From positions 268,756 to 332,755 of the forward strand of contig NZ_BFBB01000004.1 in NCBI RefSeq assembly GCF_003114855.1: a stretch of 64,000 nucleotides of DNA, written 5' to 3'. How positions within the stretch are numbered: position 1 is the stretch's first letter; every line of letters begins with the position of its first letter. The notes beneath the pieces were generated by a model. That model ran no database searches, had not been told where the DNA came from, and saw nothing but the letters and a program-made list of their open reading frames with translations. Positions 36,333 through 47,246 of the stretch are shown piece after piece. The translations under genes were made by a program, and so were the position numbers. This DNA is from Leptospira ryugenii (GTDB taxonomy: Bacteria > Spirochaetota > Leptospiria > Leptospirales > Leptospiraceae).

Positions 36333-39300
36333 ATGGATAGAAAGAAGATGGTAAGAACTTGTGTGATGGCCGTTTTAGTGTTCATCACATTACAGTGCAA
36401 GAACGGCAAATCAACTAATGTTGGATCTGAGTTCAGTGCGGTTTTGTCTTCAGGCTCAAACCCTGTAGACAGCCGCCAAACCCCAGTCGATCCAATCAGT
36501 TTTGCGCCAAACCTTCCCACAGCGGTAGGATTTGGAAGTTCTGGGCCTGAAGTTCGTTTCCTCTTCCTTACCAATAGTGTGGATCGATATAAACCACTAG
36601 AATTCGAATTTTCAGAGGCTATGGATCCAGTTTCGGTCTCCAATGCTCTCACGATTAAAAATATCACAACGGATACTGTTCTTTCCAATTTCAGTCTTCG
36701 TTGGACAAGTCCAGTCAATCTCTCCATCAGGTTTGGCGAAGAGCTCAACTCCGACCAATTGTATGAAGTAGAGATCAGTTCTATTGCCAGAAATGCCAAC
36801 TTGAATGCTTCTCTTCTCGTCTTTCGCCAATCCTTTCGTACAGAGAAAGCCATTCAGATTTCCCGAAGTCTGCTTGTAAATACAACTCAAATGTTTCCCA
36901 TTGGAACCAACAAAGGTATAGTCTTAAACAAAAATACAACGACGAGTCTTCGACTGAATATTGCGGTCAATCATCCAGAGGTTACTAAAGAAATCCTACT
37001 TTGTAAGCTTGGCCTATTGGATTCATCAAATCCACTAGCGGTTGTTTGCTCCTCAATGGTTGCGACAGGGGTAAAACTATGTAGTGGTGATTGTACAGCA
37101 AGTCTCAGTTTTGATTTACTCAACTCATCTATCCTTCCACCAAATATTGGAAGTAACCTTTACTTTATCCGAGTTGAGACCCTAGCAGGAAGTTTTAGTT
37201 ATTTTAGTGTCAACTTTCAATATGGAGAATTAGCAGCAGACCCAAATAGCAAGTTACCAAAAATCGCAAATTTGATGATTGGCCAAGACTCTGGTATTGG
37301 TGCTATATCTGAACTCATCACTCGGTTTGCAAAAGGGAATTTCAAATTATATGATACCCTAAGTTCTTCCGATAAATCGCTAAACCAATTCATCAACAAA
37401 AAATCAAATCATTTCCCAGGTGGAAATTGTATCCCTTGGCCTTCAGCTAAATTAGCGAGCGCACCTTCACCCAATAAAATTGATTATCTATCGACCATTG
37501 GGCCTTTTTGTGGCATTGAAGTAACTGGAACTATATTTGAAAGCAATGCCTATCCTGATGTTAACTATAGAGCCAAGGCAGACATTTACATTACCAGTTT
37601 AACGATCGATGAATCCAGTTTTCCATCAGGAGATACAAACTTAAACTTCCAATTTGATATCAAGAATGGAATATTTGATATCAATATTCTTGGAAAAAAA
37701 CTACGCGGAAAGTTTTCGATTGTATTGAAAGTTGAAGAGATAGAATTCTTTGACTATTTGCTCGCAAACACCTTGGTATACTATGGCCAATCAATTCCGG
37801 GCACCGACGGAGATGAAGTCAGCTTTGCATACAATGAAGACCCACCAGTTGAAGTAGCCAGAAGAGCCTTTGTGCGATCCCTACTCCAAGTGAACGCACA
37901 AGGTAAACTAAATCTTACCGTTCAACCTTATTCATTTCCTTCTAATTTCCAATCCAATATAGACTGCCTGAGTCTTCCGAGTACTGTCTCTCCCTCCTAT
38001 GTGTTTGCTTGCAATCCCTTTGCGAGCGATTGGGCAAATCATATTCAAGTGAACCAAGTTACAGGTACGGGAGCCGTGGCCGCTATTGTAGCAGATGTTA
38101 TCAATCAACAAATCCCTAGCTTGAAAAATAAAATCGTACAGAATGTACTTAAGGATGTAACTGAGAGAGTCACTCCGGAGATTTTGAACAACATCCTTGG
38201 ACAATTGGATTCGGGTATTTTGATTGGTTTACCTGACTATTTGCCAAAGCCATTAAACCAGGTTGTACTAAAACTCAATGCAAATTTAGAACAAGACACA
38301 GCTGCCAAACAAGATGGAACAAACTTTGGTTTAGAAGGGAGTTTAAATGCTTCCTTGGTCACTTGCGTGAAAGATTCCTTGAACAGATGTCCATGGGATG
38401 TCGGATACACTAGGCCATCCTTTCCCGTCTCTCCTTATGGAACACAATCTTATATCAGAACAAAATCTAATCTATCCTTCAGCTCCAATCTAGCCAATAC
38501 GAGTGCCAATCCCGGAGTATTGTTAAAGCTACACCCTGATCTAATCAACCAAGCTCTTTACCATTTATGGTGGAACGGAGGATTCAACTTTGAAATTGAT
38601 AAACCCTTTATCGAGAGTATCAACCAGTTTGCAGGTTCTTCTTCCTTACTGAATTTGACAACTTCACTTCTAAAGGCTGATCCCATTGTTACCATCTTTG
38701 CACCAGGACAGAACAATGTAAAAACTGCTAATGGTGCCATCTATCCCAATGATGATATCGTACTTTCATTGCAGCCAGTACACCCAATTTACTTAGAAAA
38801 AGGTGAACTTTCTGGCAATGCAACACTTGAACAAACAAAACTAAAAATTAGTTTTGCCGATTTAGAAATTACGATACGAGGGAAACGATCAGATAGCCAA
38901 AGACCAAATTGCCCATCCCTGGAATGTAAAGATGGCAACCTCTATACCATTGCCAAGGTCAGGATCAGCTTAAAATCAAATGCAAATCTCAGTTTTGGGA
39001 AGTATGCCTTACCCAATTGTGTTGGTACGTGCACATTTTCTAGTTCAATCCTTGCCTCCATAGGAAATCCAAGTTTGCGAATCGTAACAAGCAAAGATAT
39101 CGGGGAATTATTTTATTTAATTGAACCATTAGAAGGACAGGTCAATAATCCACTCGCTCTCAGACCATCGGGTATCAAAGAAATTGTAAACCCTCTCGTA
39201 AAATCGCTCATCGTTCCTCTTTTGAATAATATCACAAGAGATATCCCATTACCAAAATTGCGTGCCTGTGGAATGGAACTGTATGACTTAGAAACCTTGC

Positions 39301-39386
39301 CCATCCCTGGCAACGAAAGTGAAACCTACGTACTCTTACATGCAAAGGTGCAGAATATTCTTTTCACAGGGAGCTGCCGATTATGA
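36333..39386 (+). CDS. giant lipoprotein with TULIP/BPI-like segments (paralogue 1)
   Basis: A 1017-residue predicted lipoprotein (lipobox ITLQC; start at 36333, or at ATG 36348). Residues ~70-170 form an Ig-like 'SbsA/Big_5' domain ('LEFEFSEAMDPVSVSNAL'). The second half has features of tubular lipid-binding proteins: helical 'LKNKIVQNVLKDVTERVTP' with 'LPDYLPKPLNQ', and near 733 'LHPDLINQALYHLWWNGG', comparable to the 'N--L-----G-L' start of the BPI second lobe. The C-terminus ends FTGSCRL, like its neighbour. The inferred role is binding a hydrophobic molecule in the periplasm or at the outer membrane. Its stop overlaps the next start by 4 bp. Confidence 0.6.
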   Translation: MDRKKMVRTCVMAVLVFITLQCKNGKSTNVGSEFSAVLSSGSNPVDSRQTPVDPISFAPNLPTAVGFGSSGPEVRFLFLTNSVDRYKPLEFEFSEAMDPVSVSNALTIKNITTDTVLSNFSLRWTSPVNLSIRFGEELNSDQLYEVEISSIARNANLNASLLVFRQSFRTEKAIQISRSLLVNTTQMFPIGTNKGIVLNKNTTTSLRLNIAVNHPEVTKEILLCKLGLLDSSNPLAVVCSSMVATGVKLCSGDCTASLSFDLLNSSILPPNIGSNLYFIRVETLAGSFSYFSVNFQYGELAADPNSKLPKIANLMIGQDSGIGAISELITRFAKGNFKLYDTLSSSDKSLNQFINKKSNHFPGGNCIPWPSAKLASAPSPNKIDYLSTIGPFCGIEVTGTIFESNAYPDVNYRAKADIYITSLTIDESSFPSGDTNLNFQFDIKNGIFDINILGKKLRGKFSIVLKVEEIEFFDYLLANTLVYYGQSIPGTDGDEVSFAYNEDPPVEVARRAFVRSLLQVNAQGKLNLTVQPYSFPSNFQSNIDCLSLPSTVSPSYVFACNPFASDWANHIQVNQVTGTGAVAAIVADVINQQIPSLKNKIVQNVLKDVTERVTPEILNNILGQLDSGILIGLPDYLPKPLNQVVLKLNANLEQDTAAKQDGTNFGLEGSLNASLVTCVKDSLNRCPWDVGYTRPSFPVSPYGTQSYIRTKSNLSFSSNLANTSANPGVLLKLHPDLINQALYHLWWNGGFNFEIDKPFIESINQFAGSSSLLNLTTSLLKADPIVTIFAPGQNNVKTANGAIYPNDDIVLSLQPVHPIYLEKGELSGNATLEQTKLKISFADLEITIRGKRSDSQRPNCPSLECKDGNLYTIAKVRISLKSNANLSFGKYALPNCVGTCTFSSSILASIGNPSLRIVTSKDIGELFYLIEPLEGQVNNPLALRPSGIKEIVNPLVKSLIVPLLNNITRDIPLPKLRACGMELYDLETLPIPGNESETYVLLHAKVQNILFTGSCRL

Positions 39387-42300
39387 AACGAGTATTTGTC
39401 CTTTTCCTCTCACTCACGATTTACTGCAGTGGATCACCTGGCGAAAAAAATCAAATCGCTGGTTTATTTGAATCTTTATTTGTAAGTAGTTCGAATCAAT
39501 CTAGCACCGTCGGTGTATCCTCTGATTTCTCAAATGTCACCCCACCTAATGCCACTGATGTTGTGATTGCGGCAAATACATCTTCTTTACCAAGTCTCAC
39601 CCCAAACCTAGATTTGAGTTTTATTTCTGCACCAGGTGGTGTTCCCAGTTTGGTACGAGAAATGAAATTAGAAATAGATGGCAATGAATACACGAATGCT
39701 GCAATCTTTCACTTTGCAGAGAAAGCCATAGGAACAAACGAGAGGAAACTTGCAAAAATCAAAAATATGGGAACGGATACAATTACTATCGTATCTGCGG
39801 AAGTGATATCTCCATCCAATCAATTTAAATTTATTAATTTAGGTGCCTATTCTGGATCCTCCTCAAGAACGATTGCTCCAAACCAATCTCTTGAATTCGA
39901 AATAGAATTTCTCCCAACAGAATCCGGAGTTAAGATTGGAAGCTTACGCATCCTTTCCGATGATCCAAATCTACCCGAAAAGATTCTGGAGTTGAAAGGA
40001 ACAGGTGCTGTCGCTCCAAGTGCCATTGTGATGAAACAAGCAAACGTTGTATCTAGATTTGATTCAATCGTGATTGAGTTTTCTCATTCTATGGACCGAG
40101 ATACAATTTGTCCTGCAAATGAACCTTCCAATTTTTTCCCAAACAACCAAAATAATATTCGGATCTCCAAGGATCTAAATGTCCCTTCACTCTCAATTTC
40201 TGGGAATTGTTATTGGAATACATTCAGACAATTGGTAATCGATCCAATAGAATCTCTAGAGCCAAACACCCGTTACTATATACAGATTCCAGGTGGAAAA
40301 TTATTCGGCTCAAATACTGAACTTTATTGTTTGCGTAGACTTGATGAATCTCCCTGCTCAAACCAGAAATTGATTGCTGATTTTCGGACAGAACCAGCAT
40401 TTCTTTTCAATGTTTCAATTCAGCCTAACTTAGCAATCCACCCTTCTCCCAATGGAAAAGCAGCGATTGTGAATAAAAACATCGTACCTCAAGTGATCAT
40501 CCAAAGCTCAGTCTCTGATCTGGCCGATGCGGACTCGATCAAAGTAAAGAAATTGATAAACCCTCCAAGCAGTGCATCTGTTCCCTGGTCTGCAAACTTA
40601 AACCTTAGCACATTAACAGATACCACACTAAGGCCTACAGACGGTGCCAACACATACTACTTGGAGATCAAGAAAGATGCCAAATTCTATTACCGAGTTT
40701 TTGGATTCCACTATGGCAATACAGCAACAAATCCAAATGAACCAATTCCATCTACAGCCAGAATCAATATTGGAAATGGCAACAATGGGATCAATGTTCT
40801 AGGAAGACTTTTGGAAAGGCTGTTCAAATCCAATGGGAATATGGATTCATTTACTGATAACTTTAGAATTGGCGGAAAGACATTCAGTGATCCAATAATA
40901 GAATTTACTGGGACAACCGAAAATAATTGCGCTCGAATAAAACCTAGTTCTTTAGTAGGAATTCGAGAAGGCCATATATTGCGCGGAGTTTCATTACCAC
41001 CTAACACATTTGTTAGATCTATTATTCAAACAGGTTCTTTGCCTGCTGGAGATGGCTGTCCAAACAATAGCACATTCAATTCAGCACCATTATTGCAGTT
41101 GAGTCGTGCAGCAAACGATGGATTTGGTGATACAAATTCAAATCTTAAAATTACGGCGGGACCTGATATCGGTAAGGTAGTTTCTCTTACTAATGGCTCA
41201 AATCTTATCAATTTTGATAATACCACAGACCTTTATCCTGGAATTTTTATCAACCATCCAAATCTTCCAGCAGACACAACCCTCTTAAGCCAACAAACAG
41301 CGAATAGTTGGACAATGTCCAATAATAGCAATGCAACGATAACCAATACAACGGCGGTCTTAGGGAGAACCTTTATGCAGAATCCCAAGAGAACTGGAAC
41401 TGTATTAACGGGTACAGACGCCTTAGGACAATCCTGCCTTTCCAATCCAAATGATTTTGGTGTTAGCAAAGAGTTAAACCATTTGTTATCCATAGGTCCC
41501 TTTTGTAGGATCAATTGGTCCTGGGGAGGGTTTATTGCCAATGGTCGATCCGATGTGTATGTCACAAACATGACGATAGAAAATAGAACAAACACATCAC
41601 CTAACGATAATTTACTAGTCCAATTGACACCTGCCTCGGGATCTAGTTCGGCTGGGCAAGTGAATCTCAATTTAAATGGGAAAAGACTGAGAGGAACTCT
41701 ACGATTGTTTATGCATTCAGGCGGTGGTTTGGCTGGAGGATTGGCCAATGGAGCTATCTACGATGTTGATTTTGTGATGAGTCCGAGCGGTGGTTGCAAT
41801 TCAGGAGCAAGTTTTCTAAACTACGACCCCTCCGTTAATTATCACTTAGCACAAGCCTCAGCAAGCATAAACGTACCGTCCACAAATGGCTCCATAGACT
41901 TAAACATTTTAAATCCTTCTTCATGGCAAAACAATCCGAATGCTACCGACTTTAAAGTCACAGCGTGGAATTCAGCAATTTGTGCATACAATGTAAGAAC
42001 TATCAAACCAGGAACCTTTGACAGTATCATCCAAGCAGTCTTAGAATCAGTCATCCCAGGCATACAATGGCGAGTTGTCCAAGGAGTGATAAGAGATACA
42101 ATCCAGTCGGTAACACCAAATATATTAAATGCTCTTTTTTATCAGCTAAGAAAGGATACAAATGCAAATGGAATCGATATCAACCTCCCCAGCTACTTAC
42201 CAACTCCATTTAACAAAACCAAGCTGAATTTAGGAGTTAACTTAAAACAAGATACCACAAATCGAATCCATGCAGACGGACTTGATTTAACGGCCGCAAC

Positions 42301-43609
42301 GTTCGTAAACGTATGCCAAAAAATAGATTCCAATTCTACAACTTGTTTGAACAGAGATGATATCGTAGATAAACCTGCAGCACCCCATCTTCTAACTGGC
42401 TATGAAAACAATTTTCTTGTATACAATGGAGGGAATGCCCCAAGATCCCAATTGAGTCGATCTGCAATCAATGGCAACCAAGGTACGGGGAAAATAGCGG
42501 ACTCTGAAGGCTCTGGAGTTTTGGTATCCATACATTCAGATATCATCAACCAAACACTCTATCATTTTTGGTGGAATGGTATTCTCAATTTAAAACTAGA
42601 CCAAACATTCGCTGACCAAATCAAAGCCTTCAGAGGGGAAGGGGATCGTTTGTTCCAAATCTTTCAAATTTTGTTAAAGGCAGATTCGATTTTGAAGGTT
42701 TTGGCACCTGGTCGCAATTCTCTTTACTTCAAAGATTCCGGCAATACGGTCCGTAAGATCCAAAACACGGATGATATTTTCTTTAAGGTAGAACCACTTT
42801 TACCCCCCAATGTAAAATTCTCAAACCCAAACCAGTCACAAACCATAAACAATGCAAAACACCCACTTATGGATTTTGAATGGACTGATCTTTTGATAAA
42901 AATATATGGCAAACAAGGGAATGATGAATATTTATTAACTACTTTAAAGATTGGCATTTCCACCAAACTCTATTTTGGTGCTACAAAATTTACCTCGGGA
43001 GTGGCATGCACAGGATTGAATCCATCCAACTGTTCTGGTAGTGAAAATGATTTTTTCCAAGTCTCCTCAGTCCAATTGAATCTTTGTGATGATAACAATG
43101 AAACTGATCTTCAAAATGATTCGCTTCCTTCTCAATCCAGAAGAGTAGATTGTGATGCTCTGAGAACTGGTTTCAATGATGGAGATCAAAACAATGATCT
43201 AGATCTTTTTTATAGTTTAGAAGTTTTAGATTCAAATATTTACAATCCAAGCGGCTTAAATCCCGACGGAATCAAAGAGGTTTTTAACCCAACGGTCCAA
43301 CGTTTGATCGTCCCTATCATCAATTATGTGTTGGAGTATATCCCTCTCGAAAGAAAAAATAAGAATCTAAATAAGGACTTCACATATTCCTTTCCCAACT
43401 ATGCGTACGCAAGCGGTACAAAAGAGGATCCCAATGCTTCCGGAAATAAAATTGCTGCTAATTGTGGTATACGGTTGAATGATCTTGTTTCCCTTCCCTA
43501 CTCCAATCAATATTCAATTGTCAGCGGATCCACAACTGAAACTAACCCATACATACTCTTAAATTTAAAATTATCCAGTTATACATTCTGGGGAAATTGT
43601 AATTTGTAA
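39383..43609 (+). CDS. giant lipoprotein with TULIP/BPI-like segments (paralogue 2)
   Basis: A 1408-residue predicted lipoprotein (lipobox TIYC), paralogous to the preceding one. Domain order: a choice-of-anchor-D/ASH-like beta domain (~95-205, ending 'LELKGTGAVAPSA'), an Ig-like 'Big_5' domain ('IVIEFSHSMDRDT', ~220-330), an extra beta-rich insert (~490-660), then the shared TULIP-like part with 'GVIRDTIQSVTPNIL', 'LPSYLPTPFNK' and 'IHSDIINQTLYHFWWNG'. Near the end lies a Lys/Asn-rich calcium-like 'DDNNETDLQND' region. The last residues (FWGNCNL) mirror the paralogue (FTGSCRL). Operon position implies a function linked to the hydroxylase and FadL-like channel. Confidence 0.6.
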   Translation: MKRVFVLFLSLTIYCSGSPGEKNQIAGLFESLFVSSSNQSSTVGVSSDFSNVTPPNATDVVIAANTSSLPSLTPNLDLSFISAPGGVPSLVREMKLEIDGNEYTNAAIFHFAEKAIGTNERKLAKIKNMGTDTITIVSAEVISPSNQFKFINLGAYSGSSSRTIAPNQSLEFEIEFLPTESGVKIGSLRILSDDPNLPEKILELKGTGAVAPSAIVMKQANVVSRFDSIVIEFSHSMDRDTICPANEPSNFFPNNQNNIRISKDLNVPSLSISGNCYWNTFRQLVIDPIESLEPNTRYYIQIPGGKLFGSNTELYCLRRLDESPCSNQKLIADFRTEPAFLFNVSIQPNLAIHPSPNGKAAIVNKNIVPQVIIQSSVSDLADADSIKVKKLINPPSSASVPWSANLNLSTLTDTTLRPTDGANTYYLEIKKDAKFYYRVFGFHYGNTATNPNEPIPSTARINIGNGNNGINVLGRLLERLFKSNGNMDSFTDNFRIGGKTFSDPIIEFTGTTENNCARIKPSSLVGIREGHILRGVSLPPNTFVRSIIQTGSLPAGDGCPNNSTFNSAPLLQLSRAANDGFGDTNSNLKITAGPDIGKVVSLTNGSNLINFDNTTDLYPGIFINHPNLPADTTLLSQQTANSWTMSNNSNATITNTTAVLGRTFMQNPKRTGTVLTGTDALGQSCLSNPNDFGVSKELNHLLSIGPFCRINWSWGGFIANGRSDVYVTNMTIENRTNTSPNDNLLVQLTPASGSSSAGQVNLNLNGKRLRGTLRLFMHSGGGLAGGLANGAIYDVDFVMSPSGGCNSGASFLNYDPSVNYHLAQASASINVPSTNGSIDLNILNPSSWQNNPNATDFKVTAWNSAICAYNVRTIKPGTFDSIIQAVLESVIPGIQWRVVQGVIRDTIQSVTPNILNALFYQLRKDTNANGIDINLPSYLPTPFNKTKLNLGVNLKQDTTNRIHADGLDLTAATFVNVCQKIDSNSTTCLNRDDIVDKPAAPHLLTGYENNFLVYNGGNAPRSQLSRSAINGNQGTGKIADSEGSGVLVSIHSDIINQTLYHFWWNGILNLKLDQTFADQIKAFRGEGDRLFQIFQILLKADSILKVLAPGRNSLYFKDSGNTVRKIQNTDDIFFKVEPLLPPNVKFSNPNQSQTINNAKHPLMDFEWTDLLIKIYGKQGNDEYLLTTLKIGISTKLYFGATKFTSGVACTGLNPSNCSGSENDFFQVSSVQLNLCDDNNETDLQNDSLPSQSRRVDCDALRTGFNDGDQNNDLDLFYSLEVLDSNIYNPSGLNPDGIKEVFNPTVQRLIVPIINYVLEYIPLERKNKNLNKDFTYSFPNYAYASGTKEDPNASGNKIAANCGIRLNDLVSLPYSNQYSIVSGSTTETNPYILLNLKLSSYTFWGNCNL

Positions 43610-43613
43610 TTTT

Positions 43614-46600
43614 ATGAAGAACAAGATTTTACTTTTCCTAATCTGTATTCAACTAGGGTATTCTTGCAAAGGTAATAATACAAACTTCAATGACAAAAAT
43701 CTATTTTGGGATGGACTGCTTAACCAAGGTGGCCTTCAACTTTTTTCATTGTTTGATGCCTACCCCGCTTTGAAGAGTGGAATCAACAAATTGGAGGCGC
43801 TTGAATTCAATCTTAGATTGAACCAATCACTAGAAAGAATTAGACCTCAATTGCCTGATATATTAGCAGGACTAGGCCATGTATTTAATGATGATCAAAA
43901 TGCTTTAAAACGCACACTTTCTTTTCTTTCCAATGAAATCAAATATTTACGAGAAGCAAAACCAAGCTTATATTCCTCTGCAACTGCTACCTTCGATAAA
44001 ATTCGAAAGTCAGAGGGGAATGTATTACCGAATTTAATCCCTCTCTCAAACCTCAGTTTTCAGGAGCTATTGAAAACAAAAACAGAAGAATCTATATCCA
44101 GCTCCATCCAAAGAATCAATGAAAATCTGAAAGATGAAGATACAATTTCATTCTTAAGAAAAACAGAGATTATCCTTGGCAAATTACTAAAACGTAATTC
44201 CCAAACAAAATCTGGGCTTACGAATGTTTTGTCTGGTCTACTCCAAACAAAAAGTTCTAATCTTTTTACAGCCATATTCGATACATTAGGTGGTATAGGC
44301 GAAGGGTTTAGCTATAAGGCAGGAATTGGATCTGGCTTTAAAAACAGTGGAACCTCCTTAAAAGAATTATTTCTCAATTTATTTGAATACTTCACTCCCT
44401 CTGGATCAAAATTCGACTCTATTTATTCCAACAGCAAATACTCAAGCCAGTTACGATTTTTTTTACGCGATCTGCTCATCCACGTAAGGCAGTTCATAGT
44501 GACTCCACAAACACTGATTAAAGACACAAATGATCCGCTCCTTGGGCGAATTGCTGAAGCATACCACCAGTTAAAATTCACAAAATCTCTACCGAAAGCC
44601 AATGATTCATTTCAAAAAATGTTAACTTTAGACATTAGAGGTAGAAATCGAACTCTTGACGCTTCCTCCGACAATATTTCTTTGCTAGAGCAACTTTTAT
44701 TAACAGTAGGTATCTCGAATGATTTTGGATACTACTGGTCGAACGATCCTTTTGAGCCTCAAATTACTGGTCCATCAGGAGGAGTTCTCACTCTAGGAGA
44801 CTCATTGTTCAGCTTATCATCTAAGCTAAAGTCAGTAGGTATTGTCGTACGAAATGCATCTGCCAATGTTTCATCGACTACCTTGAGTTTGAACAATGCA
44901 GATTTAGCTATCCAAGTAGGTGATTCTGTTTTCGGAATTGGGATTAGCAATGGCACCACCGTAAGTTCAGTAGCGAATTCTTCAGTACAGTTATCCAATG
45001 CAACGACAGCTATGGTAAATGACCAGGCTATAACATTCAAAAGAAATACCTCTATTTCCAATTTAGGCATATCTGCGGCTATCTGGAACTCAGCTATATC
45101 GGGACGAGTCCAGAAGAACGGACAAGTAGAACGGATCAATCTCAATACTCCCGTTTTGTCTCGTATTGAAAATGAAGGATTTTCAGCATCTACCAATGAC
45201 CCAATTTATACTAAGACTTTACCTTGGATATTAAAGAGCATTAGTTCCACGATTTATGGAGGCCAAGGTCCTTACTTTAATAAAAATCGAAAGAACAAGA
45301 ATGGCGAGATCGAAACACTAGATGGACGAATCTATAAAGATAGCTCAGGAAATGATCTCATATATAAACAGGAATGGAATACCTCACGTTATAAAATTCT
45401 GGTTAAGAATTCCGAAAACGGTGAGGTACGATATGTGAGTTTAGGGGGAAGAGATTTCCCAAACACTGATACGGGAAATGGGACGCATTATCATATCTCT
45501 GAAATATCCATCCCAGATAGTGAGCGCGAGGTAAATGATGATGAAGAGGCATTCTATAAAAACTTCACTTGGTTAATGTACAAAAAGAGATTTGTCATCG
45601 TAGTCCCAGTAGCATTGGAAGCCCTCGGTAGTACTGTACAAGATGCTGTTTATATCGTCATCGTATCCAATGGTCTCAAAGGTTTAATTGATGTTAAGCC
45701 ATTCTGCAACGAATTTCAATGCTCCGAATTTGATTCCGGCAAATGGCTCAAGGCAAATTATACTATAAAGAATGATATAAAGGCATTTGGAGATTTACAA
45801 AATTTTTCCAATATACCAGGTGACTCTTGCTTTTTAGTGGAAGTTTGGGGTTATGGGATTAGTCCATCGGCAGATGATGTTTTAGGATTTGTAGATGATA
45901 CAACGTTTCAACAGGTTTATAGACTTATCTTATCAAAATTCAACGTACCTAATGAATTCTACGGACCGATACCGCCTGCAATCGCTGCTGGCTTTCCAAG
46001 TTTAGAAAGACTAGGGTTTTTATCGCAAAATATTGTCCCTCCCGAATCTACTTCTTCGCACTGGGAAACGAGAAACCATATCCTTCCGCTTGTCAGCTCG
46101 CTTGCTCATGCTTTGGTTCAAACATCTGATTCTTCGTCAAACAAAAGTTCGTTTCCCCTACTCACCAATTTGGTGGAAACCTTAAACCGACCTTTTCTCT
46201 TTGAGGCGGTTGACCCAACGGCGGCTGGTGATACAGAAGATACGGCTTCGCCAAATCGCAATGTGTTGATAAAACAATATCGTATCAGAGGAAATTCTGG
46301 ATCTTTCGGCATGAGATCTCCCAATATGCCAAATTTCACTTTGTATTACCCAAATTCTGAATTGAGATCTCATCTCTCTTTCCTGATTGAAAACCAGAGA
46401 AAGTGGAATGATGGAATCTTGAATGCACTAAGCAAAGGTAGTTTCATCGAATCTCTCTTTCGTTCCCTTTACGAATGGGGAAACCCAGAACTCAAAACAA
46501 ATCGTAACTTGAGTATCATCGGCTTACAACAGATAGCCTTCGAAGCAAAATTGGAAACAGAAAGTCCTACAGTAAGTCAGTTTTCGATTGATCGATTCTC

Positions 46601-47246
46601 CTTCGAGGTTGAGAACTATGTGTCCTCTCTTATCCTAGAACGTGGTAGAAATATAAGCCATCCAAACTATTCGTTTATCGATGATATAGAAACATTCTTT
46701 TCTACTATTTTAAACTCTAAGTCATCCTATTCATATACGAACTCTCTTCGCCAAGCAACCATAAGTCTTTCAGAGGTAGAGTTAAGCTCAACGGAAATCT
46801 TCGCAATGATTGATTGGGTGGGACTACTCTTCACTTCTGAGGAAGGGAATCAAAGGGGATTTTTCATTACTCTTTTAACTGCCCACGTCCCAGAACTTTT
46901 GGATCACTTAAAAGGTAAATCGCTTCCTCTCATTCAAATTTTAGAAACTTTGACTGCCAATTCATCGTTCTTGCAGTTCTTTTATACGCGAGTGCAAAGT
47001 GATTTTTCCTCAAATGCGATCTTCGAAGATTGGGAAAGATTTTTCATGAGTTCAATGATCCAACAACCAAGTCGCGACAAAAATGATTTGCTTTACAATA
47101 TAAGCCAAACCTGTAATATCTTTTCTCAAGTTCTAAGGGCACCGCAAAGACCTATGCAAACTGATTATTGGTTCGTAGACCAGGTAAATAGACAAAATGA
47201 ATTGAGTATATTTGATAACCTCAATTTCCTCTTTTCAAAAAAATAA
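43614..47246 (+). CDS. giant lipoprotein, unknown fold (third in operon)
   Basis: A 1210-residue predicted lipoprotein (signal ending LGYSC). It starts 4 bp after its neighbour and ends immediately before the FadL-like gene. The N-terminal ~370 residues and the C-terminal ~350 are mostly helical; a central part has a small beta module ('VGDSVFGIGISNGTTVSSVA', ~440-480) similar to an insert in paralogue 2, and a Tyr/Asn-rich beta region. No known family. Helical hydrophobic stretches such as 'LLEQLLLTVGIS' could cradle a lipid, but this is conjecture; its operon position is the main clue. Confidence 0.55.
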   Translation: MKNKILLFLICIQLGYSCKGNNTNFNDKNLFWDGLLNQGGLQLFSLFDAYPALKSGINKLEALEFNLRLNQSLERIRPQLPDILAGLGHVFNDDQNALKRTLSFLSNEIKYLREAKPSLYSSATATFDKIRKSEGNVLPNLIPLSNLSFQELLKTKTEESISSSIQRINENLKDEDTISFLRKTEIILGKLLKRNSQTKSGLTNVLSGLLQTKSSNLFTAIFDTLGGIGEGFSYKAGIGSGFKNSGTSLKELFLNLFEYFTPSGSKFDSIYSNSKYSSQLRFFLRDLLIHVRQFIVTPQTLIKDTNDPLLGRIAEAYHQLKFTKSLPKANDSFQKMLTLDIRGRNRTLDASSDNISLLEQLLLTVGISNDFGYYWSNDPFEPQITGPSGGVLTLGDSLFSLSSKLKSVGIVVRNASANVSSTTLSLNNADLAIQVGDSVFGIGISNGTTVSSVANSSVQLSNATTAMVNDQAITFKRNTSISNLGISAAIWNSAISGRVQKNGQVERINLNTPVLSRIENEGFSASTNDPIYTKTLPWILKSISSTIYGGQGPYFNKNRKNKNGEIETLDGRIYKDSSGNDLIYKQEWNTSRYKILVKNSENGEVRYVSLGGRDFPNTDTGNGTHYHISEISIPDSEREVNDDEEAFYKNFTWLMYKKRFVIVVPVALEALGSTVQDAVYIVIVSNGLKGLIDVKPFCNEFQCSEFDSGKWLKANYTIKNDIKAFGDLQNFSNIPGDSCFLVEVWGYGISPSADDVLGFVDDTTFQQVYRLILSKFNVPNEFYGPIPPAIAAGFPSLERLGFLSQNIVPPESTSSHWETRNHILPLVSSLAHALVQTSDSSSNKSSFPLLTNLVETLNRPFLFEAVDPTAAGDTEDTASPNRNVLIKQYRIRGNSGSFGMRSPNMPNFTLYYPNSELRSHLSFLIENQRKWNDGILNALSKGSFIESLFRSLYEWGNPELKTNRNLSIIGLQQIAFEAKLETESPTVSQFSIDRFSFEVENYVSSLILERGRNISHPNYSFIDDIETFFSTILNSKSSYSYTNSLRQATISLSEVELSSTEIFAMIDWVGLLFTSEEGNQRGFFITLLTAHVPELLDHLKGKSLPLIQILETLTANSSFLQFFYTRVQSDFSSNAIFEDWERFFMSSMIQQPSRDKNDLLYNISQTCNIFSQVLRAPQRPMQTDYWFVDQVNRQNELSIFDNLNFLFSKK

